A DNA stretch of 64,000 nt from Albidovulum sp. (lineage in GTDB: Bacteria; Pseudomonadota; Alphaproteobacteria; Rhodobacterales; Rhodobacteraceae), in contig JAPPFL010000005.1 of the NCBI GenBank assembly GCA_028823855.1, forward strand, positions 16,426 to 80,425, read 5' to 3'. This document shows positions 19,457 through 26,357 of this stretch, piece after piece. The stretch's first letter is position 1. Each line of letters opens with the position of its first letter. A model generated the notes under the pieces. That model searched no databases. It was not told where the DNA came from and saw only the letters and a list, made by a program, of their open reading frames with translations. A program made the position numbers and the translations under genes.

Positions 19457-19864
19457 TCAGTAGGAAATATCCCCGTTCACCTCGTGGATAATCGCATCGA
19501 CTTCGATTTCAATCATCATGCCGGGAGTTGTCAGCCCGGCCTCCACGGCGGACGTAACGGGGCGAATACTGCCGAATATCTCTCCATGGGCTCTGGCGAA
19601 TTCTCCCGCCGCGCGCATATCGGTCAAAAAAGCCCGCGTTCTCACGACATGCCGCATTTCCGCGCCGACATCCTTGAGAGCAAGTTCGATCCTTCCGAAT
19701 GCGTATACGGTCTGCGCGTAGGTGTCGCCGGGCGCGTGCAGGCGACCGGACGGCTCAATGGCGGTGGTTCCCGCGACGGCAACAAACGGCCCTACTCTCT
19801 TGGCGCGGGAGTAGGAGCCGACCTCCTCGAATCTTCCTCCGCCGAAAGCAAGTCGAACGACCAT
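19457..19864 (-). CDS. ridA: RidA/YjgF/Rid family reactive-intermediate deaminase
   Basis: A 135-aa protein of the Rid superfamily, which hydrolyses reactive enamines/imines formed by amine and amino-acid chemistry to the ketone or aldehyde plus ammonia. Visible: YSRAKRVGPFVAVAGTTAI at the N-terminus, the trimer core YAQTVYAFGRIELALKDVGA, the pocket arginine in VVRTRAFLTDM and the C-terminal MMIEIEVDAIIHE, where the glutamate of the ligand site lies. It is the last gene of the BMC operon, 17 nt after the dehydrogenase gene. In this context it probably clears imines leaking from or formed in the compartment pathway. Confidence 0.85.
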   Translation of the reverse strand: MVVRLAFGGGRFEEVGSYSRAKRVGPFVAVAGTTAIEPSGRLHAPGDTYAQTVYAFGRIELALKDVGAEMRHVVRTRAFLTDMRAAGEFARAHGEIFGSIRPVTSAVEAGLTTPGMMIEIEVDAIIHEVNGDISY

Positions 19865-19881
19865 CCGTTCTCAGACCCCGT

Positions 19882-21069
19882 TCAAGATCCGATTCTGGCG
19901 CGAACGGCTTCGGAGGCGCTCTTCAGCTTCGCTCGTTCCGACGCGTCGATCGTCAGTTCCGCAACTTCGGCAAGACCCTTGGGGCCGAGAAGGCACGGCA
20001 CGCCGAGAGGCACCCCCTCGATGCCGAACTCTCCCCTGAGATGCACGGTCGCAGGAACCGGCCCGACGCGCGCTCCGCGCATGTGGTCGAGCAATTCCAA
20101 TGCGGCGTGCGCCGGAGCGATGGAAGCCGAAGCCGTTCTTCTAAGCTCGACAACTTTCGCGCCTGCCGAAATCGTTCTCTCGACGCAGCCGGAGATTTGC
20201 TCGCCGTCCAGAAATCGATCGAGCGGCATTCCCCGGATTCTGGCAAGGGAAACCAGAGGAGTCATTTCGCCGCCGTGGCTGCCTATGACCATCGCCTCCA
20301 CTTCGTCGATTCCGACGCGAGCGGCATGCGCCAGTTCGGCGCGAAATCTTGCGGAATCCAGCGTTCCGGCCATTCCCATAACGCGCTCGCGAGGAAATTC
20401 CGTCGCCCAGAGCATCTCCGCTGTCATTTCGTCCAAGGGATTGGACACGACGATGACGACCGCTCCCGGCGATGCCGCGCGAATTTTTTCGCCGAGGGCG
20501 CGTATCGTCCTGCGATTGACGGCCAGCAGGTCGGCGCGGCTCATCCCCGGCGAACGCGCTCTTCCCGCCGTAACGACAACGACGTCCGCATCCGCCGATG
20601 CGGACGGATCCGCGCTTCCCGAAACCGCGCACTTCGAACGGGTCGCGCCGGAGGAATGATTCAGGTCCAGCGCGATTGACTCCGCAAGTCCCGGAACAAC
20701 GTCGACGATCACAATTTCGCCGGCCGCGTCCCTCGCCGCGGCAAGATGGGCGATATTGCCGCCGACCCCGCCGGCGCCAATTATCGCGATTCGACGGAAG
20801 CGCAGGGGATTGCGGCCTGCCGGAGGCTTCGGCGCCATCCACTTGGAACTGCGCCTATAGAGAACCCTGTAGAGCGCCGCAGCCCCGTCCGTCTCGGGAG
20901 TCTGCGGCCTGTCGAGCGGGCCGTCGCGCAGAGCGACATCCAATCTTTCGGCGGTTTCCCGTGCTTGAACCGTTACGATGCCGCCGGGCGGGACTTCGAT
21001 ATAGCGCCTTCCTCCCCGGCTTGCCTTCTCGACCTGTTCGGATCCGATGACGCGCCGCGAAACACTCAT
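19882..21069 (-). CDS. Malate/lactate dehydrogenase-like enzyme with N-terminal BMC-type extension
   Basis: 395 aa. Residues ~92-395 form an NAD-dependent LDH/MDH fold: IAIIGAGGVGGNIAHLAAA (Rossmann), VIVDVV with the NAD-selective aspartate, TAGRARSPGMSRADLLAVN (mobile loop arginines), VVSNPLDEMT, GTLDSARFR and the catalytic histidine in VIGSHGGEMTPL. Residues 1-~60 are an extra segment (VIGSEQVEKASRGGRRYIEV, then PPGGIVTVQARETAERLDVA) resembling the N-terminus of EutQ and other BMC-locus proteins. The enzyme could recycle NADH made by the aldehyde dehydrogenase or reduce a 2-oxo acid. Substrate unknown. It starts in an ATGA overlap with the BMC-T gene. Confidence 0.85.
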   Translation of the reverse strand: MSVSRRVIGSEQVEKASRGGRRYIEVPPGGIVTVQARETAERLDVALRDGPLDRPQTPETDGAAALYRVLYRRSSKWMAPKPPAGRNPLRFRRIAIIGAGGVGGNIAHLAAARDAAGEIVIVDVVPGLAESIALDLNHSSGATRSKCAVSGSADPSASADADVVVVTAGRARSPGMSRADLLAVNRRTIRALGEKIRAASPGAVVIVVSNPLDEMTAEMLWATEFPRERVMGMAGTLDSARFRAELAHAARVGIDEVEAMVIGSHGGEMTPLVSLARIRGMPLDRFLDGEQISGCVERTISAGAKVVELRRTASASIAPAHAALELLDHMRGARVGPVPATVHLRGEFGIEGVPLGVPCLLGPKGLAEVAELTIDASERAKLKSASEAVRARIGS

Positions 21070-21695
21070 GCGCCCCGCCTGCCCTCGGTCGCTTCGAGCA
21101 CCGAAACGCTCGCCGAAATCGCGGTTTCAACCGAAGCTTCGCTTCCCGCGAAGAACAGCCGCCCGTAACGCCCTACGGCCCGGACCTCCACGATATCGAT
21201 TTCGGCGGATTTTTCGGCTTCGTTGGCGGCGAGGGCGATATATGCCGCGGGCGCGCATTCCACTATTCCCAAGCTGCGTCCCGGAACGACTAGCGACCCT
21301 TTCGACCACTTGTTGAGAAGCTGCGCCTGGTACGGCTCCACCGAAGTGATGATCTGCGTCGATTCGACGGTTGGCTTGATTCGATCAAGCAAATCCTTGC
21401 CCAGCAAGCCGAGAATCGCGTCCCGTGCCGCCGATACCTCCGCATTGCTCGGCGAGCGCAGTATAAAGAACCCGAATTCGCGCTCGACGATCTGGCTCGT
21501 CGCTTCGGCGCGGCTGGCTTTGAGTGCGGCATCGACTATGCCGAACACTGCGTTTCCGGGAGAAAACTCGCCGATCAGCACTGTATCCCCCGCCAGCGGA
21601 ATCGAGCCCTGCACAGTCGCGCCGTTGTAGGCGGCGAACTTCGGCTGCAGCCTGTCGATCTGCATCAGAGCGCGAATACTCGCCGGAGCGGCCAT
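21066..21695 (-). CDS. Tandem-domain BMC-T shell protein
   Basis: 209 aa with two BMC folds in a row, which would form pseudohexameric trimers with a larger, possibly gated pore. Domain 1 (~1-105) includes RLQPKFAAYNGATVQGSIPL, GDTVLIGEFSPGNAVFGIVD and VEREFGFFILRSPSNAEV. Domain 2 (~128-205) includes SLGIVECAPAAYIALAANEA, IDIVEVRAVGRYGRLFFAG and SVETAISASV. A longer frame opens upstream, but the ATG at 21693-21695 sharing a base with the aldehyde-dehydrogenase stop (TGATG) gives the normal start. It is one of three shell proteins in the operon. Confidence 0.88.
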   Translation of the reverse strand: MAAPASIRALMQIDRLQPKFAAYNGATVQGSIPLAGDTVLIGEFSPGNAVFGIVDAALKASRAEATSQIVEREFGFFILRSPSNAEVSAARDAILGLLGKDLLDRIKPTVESTQIITSVEPYQAQLLNKWSKGSLVVPGRSLGIVECAPAAYIALAANEAEKSAEIDIVEVRAVGRYGRLFFAGSEASVETAISASVSVLEATEGRRGA

Positions 21696-23080
21696 CAGTC
21701 GGGCTCTCCGTAGAGTTCGTAGAGATCGCGCCACGGCCTCGACTCGTAGGCGACGCGCTTGATATTGATCAGGTGAAGCGCGGTGACATTGTCGCTGACT
21801 ATGGAACCCGACGATGTCCCGGTCCCGAGCATGAAGCTCGGCTCCACTGCCGTCGAAAATCCCATGCCGCCAGACAGCGCCGGCGTATTCACCAAAACCC
21901 GGCCGCTCGGCAAGCGGCTATAAGCGGCTACCGTCTCGGGGTCGTCAGCATGCAGGACGCATGTATGGCCCCAGCCGCCGTAGCGAAGAACGGCTTCCGA
22001 TGCCGCGATTCCCGCAGCCCGGTCCCGCGTCTCGTAAAATCCGAGAACCGGATTTAGCTTTTCGGCCGACATTTGAACGCCGCGGCCGACGGCTTCCAGC
22101 TCGGCGACGAGAACCCTGGTGCGCGAAGGAACGTCGAATCCGGCGAGGCTTGCCAGCCGAGAGGGAGCCTGCCCGACATTCGGAATAACGAAACCGCCGT
22201 TCCGCTCGAATATCACGCGCTCGAGCCGCTCCGATTCCTGCCTCGTACAGAAATAGGCTCCTCGCAGCTTCAGTTCGTGGCGCAATTCGCGCGCGACCGG
22301 GCGGTCCGCGACGACGATCTGTTCGGCGACGCAGGCGGTGCCGTAGTCGAAGCTCTTGGAAACTATAATTTGCTCGGCGACTTCACCGATCCTGTCCGCC
22401 GCCGACCTGTGCACGTAGACAGGAACGTTGCCCGGCCCGACGGCAAGCGCCGGCTTTCCCGCTGAATACGCCGAACGAACCATGCCGCTTCCCCCGGTCG
22501 CAAGAAGCACGGAAATTCGCCGATGGCGCATCAGTTCAAGAGTTCCCTGCAATGTGACTTCGTCAAGGCAGGATATCAGGCCAGATGGCGCGCCCGCCTG
22601 CTCCGCCGCTCGTGCGAGAACTTCCGTTGTCGCAAGGCCGCATTTTACGCCGCGCGGATGCGGAGCGCAGACGATGGCGTTTCCCGACTTTACGGCGGAA
22701 AGTACCTTGAATATCACGGTAGAGGTAGGATTGGTGACTGGTATTAGAGCGGCGACTACGCCCATCGGCTCGCCGATTGCGGCGATTTTCTGCGCTTCAT
22801 CGCGCCAGAGGACGCCAAGCGCGCGGATATTTCGAAGCCACTCCATGATTCCGAGCGAATTGAACAGATTCTTGATCCGCTTGTCCGAAACGTTGCCGTG
22901 GCCGGTTTCCTCTACCGCGAGCTGCGCAAGACGCTTGGCTTCCGGCTCGATGGCGCGTCCCATGGCTTCGACGATCGAGTCGATTTCCGAAGGCGCGGCG
23001 GAACGGAACGCAAGATGCGCCTCCCAGGCTCTTTCGGCGGCGCGGCGCGCCGAGGCGATTGAACGGAGGTCGGCATCCAT
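21695..23080 (-). CDS. CoA-acylating-type aldehyde dehydrogenase (BMC signature enzyme)
   Basis: 461 aa. The pattern is that of acylating aldehyde dehydrogenases closer to the AdhE N-domain and sulfoacetaldehyde dehydrogenase than to EutE: PMGVVAALIPVTNPTSTVIF, KSGNAIVCAPHPRG, LATGGSGMVRSAYSAGKPAL, AVGPGNVPVYV, the catalytic cysteine in FDYGTACVAEQIV and the C-terminal GTGTSSGSIVSDNVT. It should oxidise an aldehyde with NAD and CoA to an acyl-CoA. In metabolosomes this step consumes the toxic aldehyde inside the shell. No obvious terminal encapsulation helix was recognised beyond the N-terminal amphipathic stretch (~1-30). Substrate unknown. Confidence 0.85.
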   Translation of the reverse strand: MDADLRSIASARRAAERAWEAHLAFRSAAPSEIDSIVEAMGRAIEPEAKRLAQLAVEETGHGNVSDKRIKNLFNSLGIMEWLRNIRALGVLWRDEAQKIAAIGEPMGVVAALIPVTNPTSTVIFKVLSAVKSGNAIVCAPHPRGVKCGLATTEVLARAAEQAGAPSGLISCLDEVTLQGTLELMRHRRISVLLATGGSGMVRSAYSAGKPALAVGPGNVPVYVHRSAADRIGEVAEQIIVSKSFDYGTACVAEQIVVADRPVARELRHELKLRGAYFCTRQESERLERVIFERNGGFVIPNVGQAPSRLASLAGFDVPSRTRVLVAELEAVGRGVQMSAEKLNPVLGFYETRDRAAGIAASEAVLRYGGWGHTCVLHADDPETVAAYSRLPSGRVLVNTPALSGGMGFSTAVEPSFMLGTGTSSGSIVSDNVTALHLINIKRVAYESRPWRDLYELYGEPD

Positions 23081-24270
23081 CAGTTCAGCCCCTTGGATAG
23101 CGCATCCATAACCCGCCTGGCATCGTCGATGTCGCGATCATCCATTCCGAGCGATTGCAAGCGGCGCCCGGCGGCCGCCAATCCTCCGCCCAGCGACGCT
23201 TCCGCGAGCGTCGCGGCGGACATGGTCGCCGGAGTCTTCACTCCGGCAATGCGCGCGGCGGACAAAAGCGGCATCAGGGAGCCTACGACCGCGCATCGAA
23301 CAAGTATGTCCGCATCTTCCGGGCCCGGCACCGGCCGCGATAGGTCGCCAGCCGGATCTCCTGCGTAAGCATCGAGCCAGGATTCGCAATCAGGCAGTTC
23401 TCTAACGCCCCATCGCGCGGCGACGCGGCGGCGTTCTTCCGCTAGCGCCGATGCAAGCGCGTTGTGCCGGCTTCCCAGCAAGGCGCGGAAAGTGTTCCTT
23501 TCGGGCAACGGCTCGGCTCCCGCTGGAAGATTGAGCGCGCCGGAGGGCGCCGCGGGCCCGCCGATCAGCAAAGCCGGGACTTCCGCAATAGCGCTGCCGT
23601 CCGCGAAACTGCTCTGGGCGACATTTTGGCAAGGAACAAGATCCGGAAGGAATCGCATGAGGCCTCTCAGGGCATCCGTTCGGCTTGCGGGAAGCACAGC
23701 CGCCGCGACCGGTCGCCTTCCCTTCAAGTTCAATATATTTCCGCTCTCGGCTATCCAGTACGGAAGGCCCTGGGTTTCGACGAGCGCAATATCGGATCTG
23801 CATCCGCCGGACCGGATCATCCACGCGATTTCGAGCGCGCCAAAGGTCCTGCCGGGGACAATCGCGAGAACCTGGCCATCCTCGAGCAGTTGGGTAAGCG
23901 CGAACGCGGCCGCGCGCTGCCTCAAAACCGGCCCGGCGATGACAATCAGGTCGGCGCCTTCGACAGAGGCATCGATTTCGCTTGAAAGTCTGACGCAAGG
24001 ACCTGCGTCGCGATCGATCTGGAAAGTGCCGACGGGCCCGGCGCCGCGAAGAGTGATGCCCCCGGCTTTTCGAATGGCGGCGAGTTCCGAGGAATAGGGC
24101 GAATACAGGACGACTTCGGCCCCTTCCGCAAGGAAAAGGCAGGCCAGCAACCGACTCTCGGGGCCGGCTCCCAGCACCGATACTCGTTCAAATTCCGTCG
24201 GCGCGGGCTCAGGAGCGCTTGCCGTGGATTCAAGGGCGTCGACGAACGCCCTAAAATCGTCCGTATCCAT
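23080..24270 (-). CDS. Opine-dehydrogenase-like NAD(P)-binding protein in BMC operon
   Basis: 396 aa. Residues ~28-65 are a Rossmann start (VSVLGAGPESRLLACLFLAE, then GAEVVLYSP). Central stretches VIAGPVLRQRAAAFALTQLL, VPGRTFGALEIAWMI and VETQGLPYWI resemble the octopine/opine dehydrogenase and ketopantoate/glycerol-3-phosphate dehydrogenase superfamily. Opine dehydrogenases reductively join an amino acid to a 2-oxo acid or run in reverse. The C-terminal half is divergent and partly alanine-rich, so the family call is moderate. Operon position (between BMC-H and aldehyde dehydrogenase, TGATG overlap with the latter) makes it a likely pathway enzyme or cargo. Confidence 0.65.
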   Translation of the reverse strand: MDTDDFRAFVDALESTASAPEPAPTEFERVSVLGAGPESRLLACLFLAEGAEVVLYSPYSSELAAIRKAGGITLRGAGPVGTFQIDRDAGPCVRLSSEIDASVEGADLIVIAGPVLRQRAAAFALTQLLEDGQVLAIVPGRTFGALEIAWMIRSGGCRSDIALVETQGLPYWIAESGNILNLKGRRPVAAAVLPASRTDALRGLMRFLPDLVPCQNVAQSSFADGSAIAEVPALLIGGPAAPSGALNLPAGAEPLPERNTFRALLGSRHNALASALAEERRRVAARWGVRELPDCESWLDAYAGDPAGDLSRPVPGPEDADILVRCAVVGSLMPLLSAARIAGVKTPATMSAATLAEASLGGGLAAAGRRLQSLGMDDRDIDDARRVMDALSKGLN

Positions 24271-24314
24271 TCAATTCACCATTTCCGTCGAATTCACGGC
24301 GCCGTGTGCCGCGA

Positions 24315-24611
24315 TCAAGCCAGGTTTTGGAGCAGATCGCCTAGGTCGTCGTGCGGCCTCGGAATTACATGCACTGCGAGGACCTCGCCCACCTTGTCCG
24401 CAGCGACTCCTCCGGCGTCCGTTGCCGCCTTGACCGCGCCGACTTCGCCCGTGACGATTGTCGCTACCAGGCCACCGCCCGACCTGCTTTGGGCGAGGAT
24501 GCGCACGTTGGCGGCCTTCACCATGGAATCGGCGGCTTCGATCGCCGCAACCAGGCCTCTAGTTTCGATCATGCCAATAGCCGACTGGCCAATCGCCGCC
24601 TTCTCGTTCAT
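24315..24611 (-). CDS. BMC-H hexameric shell protein
   Basis: 98 aa, one canonical BMC domain: [40 protein letters not shown] and [17 protein letters not shown], ending in [15 protein letters not shown]. These proteins tile the facets of the polyhedral shell as cyclic hexamers with a small central pore. The ATG overlaps the BMC-P stop (ATGA) and is preceded by AAGGAAG. A frame continuing upstream is antisense-like and not used. Confidence 0.93.
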   Translation of the reverse strand: MNEKAAIGQSAIGMIETRGLVAAIEAADSMVKAANVRILAQSRSGGGLVATIVTGEVGAVKAATDAGGVAADKVGEVLAVHVIPRPHDDLGDLLQNLA

Positions 24612-24928
24612 TTTCCGCTTCCTTCCTTTTGCCTTGCCAACTGTTTCAGATCTATATCCTTTGCGCCGACCGATAGGTGGTCGATGAAAGCCACCGCGGA
24701 CGCGTCCGTGGGAATTCCCGCCGACGCCGACGGGATCCGCGCCGCCGAACCTGTCGCGACGAGCACTAGGTCGCCCGGCCCCGCGCCGCACGCGTCGACC
24801 ACGACGACCGAACGCTCAAGCGTCTTTCCAGCCGTGTCGATGATGTCGGCAACCAGCATTCTCTTGCCGGCAAGCCCTTCCGACTTGAAGGACGACGACA
24901 CGCGACCGGAAACGCGTGCAATGCGCAT
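24608..24928 (-). CDS. BMC-P pentameric vertex protein (EutN/CcmL family)
   Basis: 106 aa of the EutN/CcmL family. The pattern is [20 protein letters not shown], then [36 protein letters not shown] and the C-terminal [13 protein letters not shown]. Pentamers of this family cap the twelve vertices of the shell. Together with the BMC-H and BMC-T genes it gives a complete shell set. It starts in a TGATG overlap with the glutamine-synthetase-like gene, showing the enzyme and shell are co-translated. Confidence 0.92.
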   Translation of the reverse strand: MRIARVSGRVSSSFKSEGLAGKRMLVADIIDTAGKTLERSVVVVDACGAGPGDLVLVATGSAARIPSASAGIPTDASAVAFIDHLSVGAKDIDLKQLARQKEGSGK

Positions 24929-26223
24929 CAGAAGTTCCTTAGATAGCGGTCGATTTCGACTTGCGTGACCTGATCCAGGACGAAGTCGCGCTCCCGCTCC
25001 GCCTGCCCGATCAGTATCTCGAGCCTGTCGGAGCCCAGCAATCGTTTCATAAATCCCGATCCCCTAGCGCAGTTTATCGCTTCTTCGATATTGGCGGGCA
25101 AAGGCGCAGCTCCTTCCAGGTCGTAGCCGTTGAATTCAGCAAAGTGCTCCGGTTCGAGTCCCTGCTCGATTCCGTCCAGCCCCGCCGCGATTTCGCATGC
25201 GAGCAGGTAGTACGGGTTGCAGTCGGCCGAGCCGTCTCGCTTTTCGACCCGGGTCGAAGAGCTCGATCCCTCCAGAACCCTTAGAGCGACCGTGCGATTG
25301 TCGTATCCCCAGCAGTTGTTGGTCGGGCAGAACGTGTATGGACGCCGACGCCGGTAGGCGTTGGGAGTTGTCGATGCTGACAACGCCGTCTCCGGCATGC
25401 GAAGCTGAACTCCCGCAAGATAGTTGCGACCGATACCCGACAGGCGGCCCTTGCTCGCGAATATGTTGGTTCCGTCCTTCCAGAGCGAATGGTGGGTATG
25501 GAAGCCGCTTCCAGATTCCAGCGCGAAGGGCTTCGCCATAAAAGTCGCCAGAAATCCGTGCTTCGCCGCGATTTCCTTAACCAGCGAACGAAAAGCGACA
25601 ACGTTGTCCGCCGCCTGAAGCGCGTCGCAATAATGCATATTCACTTCGACCTGGCCCGGGGCGTATTCCGGGTTCGATTGCTCAATCGGAATGCCAATGG
25701 CGCTCAAGTGGCTGCGAATGGGCCCGAGGACGGGCTCCAGTTCGGAGGCGCGCAGTAAGCCGTAGAACTGGTTTCCGACATCCCTAGGCTTGCAGGTTTC
25801 GGGATCAAGCAGATAAAATTCCAGCTCGGCGCCGATACTCACTTGGTAGCCCATGCCATTCGCCCGCTCGACCTGCGCGACAAGCGTTCCGCGCGGATCA
25901 ATCGGCACAGGCTCGTGATCCATGCCCAACGCCTTGCCGAAACAGAAGGCGCATCCCTCCTCCCACGGAGCGGTACGCACCGGCGAATTCGGAAAAAGAT
26001 GCATGTCCGGATATCCGTTGTCCATGTTGACGTAAGGCGTATCCCAAATGTCGCTCGTCATATCGGTGGCAAACATGGCGATCGAAAGGGCGACACCGGA
26101 TTCGCATACATTTGGCCATTGTTCCGCAGTGATACGCTTGCCGCGCATGATGCCGTTCAGATCCCCGATGCCCAGCGCGATGGTCCGCGTGCCTTCGGGC
26201 AACGCGAATTCGGAATTTGCCAT
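24928..26223 (-). CDS. Glutamine-synthetase-like ligase, first gene of BMC operon
   Basis: 431 aa. GS fold with an N-terminal beta-grasp region and catalytic domain: SIGAELEFYLLD (metal-binding glutamates), EYAPGQVEVNMHY, SGSGFHTHHSLW (ATP/substrate loop), LRMPETALSASTTPNAYRR, NNCWGYDNRTVALRV and VEKRDGSADCNPYYLLAC. The divergent loops (NRTV rather than the NRSA of housekeeping GlnA, and no adenylylation loop that I can see) fit the GlnT/PuuA/GMAS group, which gamma-glutamylates amines. AGAGGAAA precedes the ATG. It heads the BMC operon, so a role in activating, detoxifying or assimilating an amine of the pathway is likely. Confidence 0.82.
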   Translation of the reverse strand: MANSEFALPEGTRTIALGIGDLNGIMRGKRITAEQWPNVCESGVALSIAMFATDMTSDIWDTPYVNMDNGYPDMHLFPNSPVRTAPWEEGCAFCFGKALGMDHEPVPIDPRGTLVAQVERANGMGYQVSIGAELEFYLLDPETCKPRDVGNQFYGLLRASELEPVLGPIRSHLSAIGIPIEQSNPEYAPGQVEVNMHYCDALQAADNVVAFRSLVKEIAAKHGFLATFMAKPFALESGSGFHTHHSLWKDGTNIFASKGRLSGIGRNYLAGVQLRMPETALSASTTPNAYRRRRPYTFCPTNNCWGYDNRTVALRVLEGSSSSTRVEKRDGSADCNPYYLLACEIAAGLDGIEQGLEPEHFAEFNGYDLEGAAPLPANIEEAINCARGSGFMKRLLGSDRLEILIGQAERERDFVLDQVTQVEIDRYLRNF

Positions 26224-26248
26224 TACTTTCCTCTGCGATTTCTTTGCT

Positions 26249-26283
26249 CCGGCGCAGCGCGAATTCGCTAAATCTTGCGCCGG
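26249..26283. promoter_or_regulatory. Nested inverted repeat between divergent operons
   Basis: Perfect 8-bp arms, CCGGCGCA at 26249-26256 and TGCGCCGG at 26276-26283, enclose a second perfect palindrome GCGAATTCGC at 26259-26268. The site lies in the 134-bp space between the BMC operon and the divergent oxidase gene, where a shared operator would be expected. It could equally be an RNA hairpin in the BMC leader. Confidence 0.5.
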
Positions 26284-26357
26284 GGCTTAACTGTATGCAA
26301 GAAAGCCGATGTTGCAAGCACGATTTTGCTAGCTTCTCCTAGATGGAGGCAATTCAA

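Noticed and set aside
18770..20659. 629-codon open frame on the plus strand
   Set aside because: It lies antisense to ridA and the LDH-like gene, which have clear family motifs; the frame has no motifs and is a product of high G+C codon bias on the other strand.
26343..26357. First ATG of the sarcosine-oxidase-like gene
   Set aside because: This ATG is part of the GGAGG ribosome site that serves the ATG at 26358.
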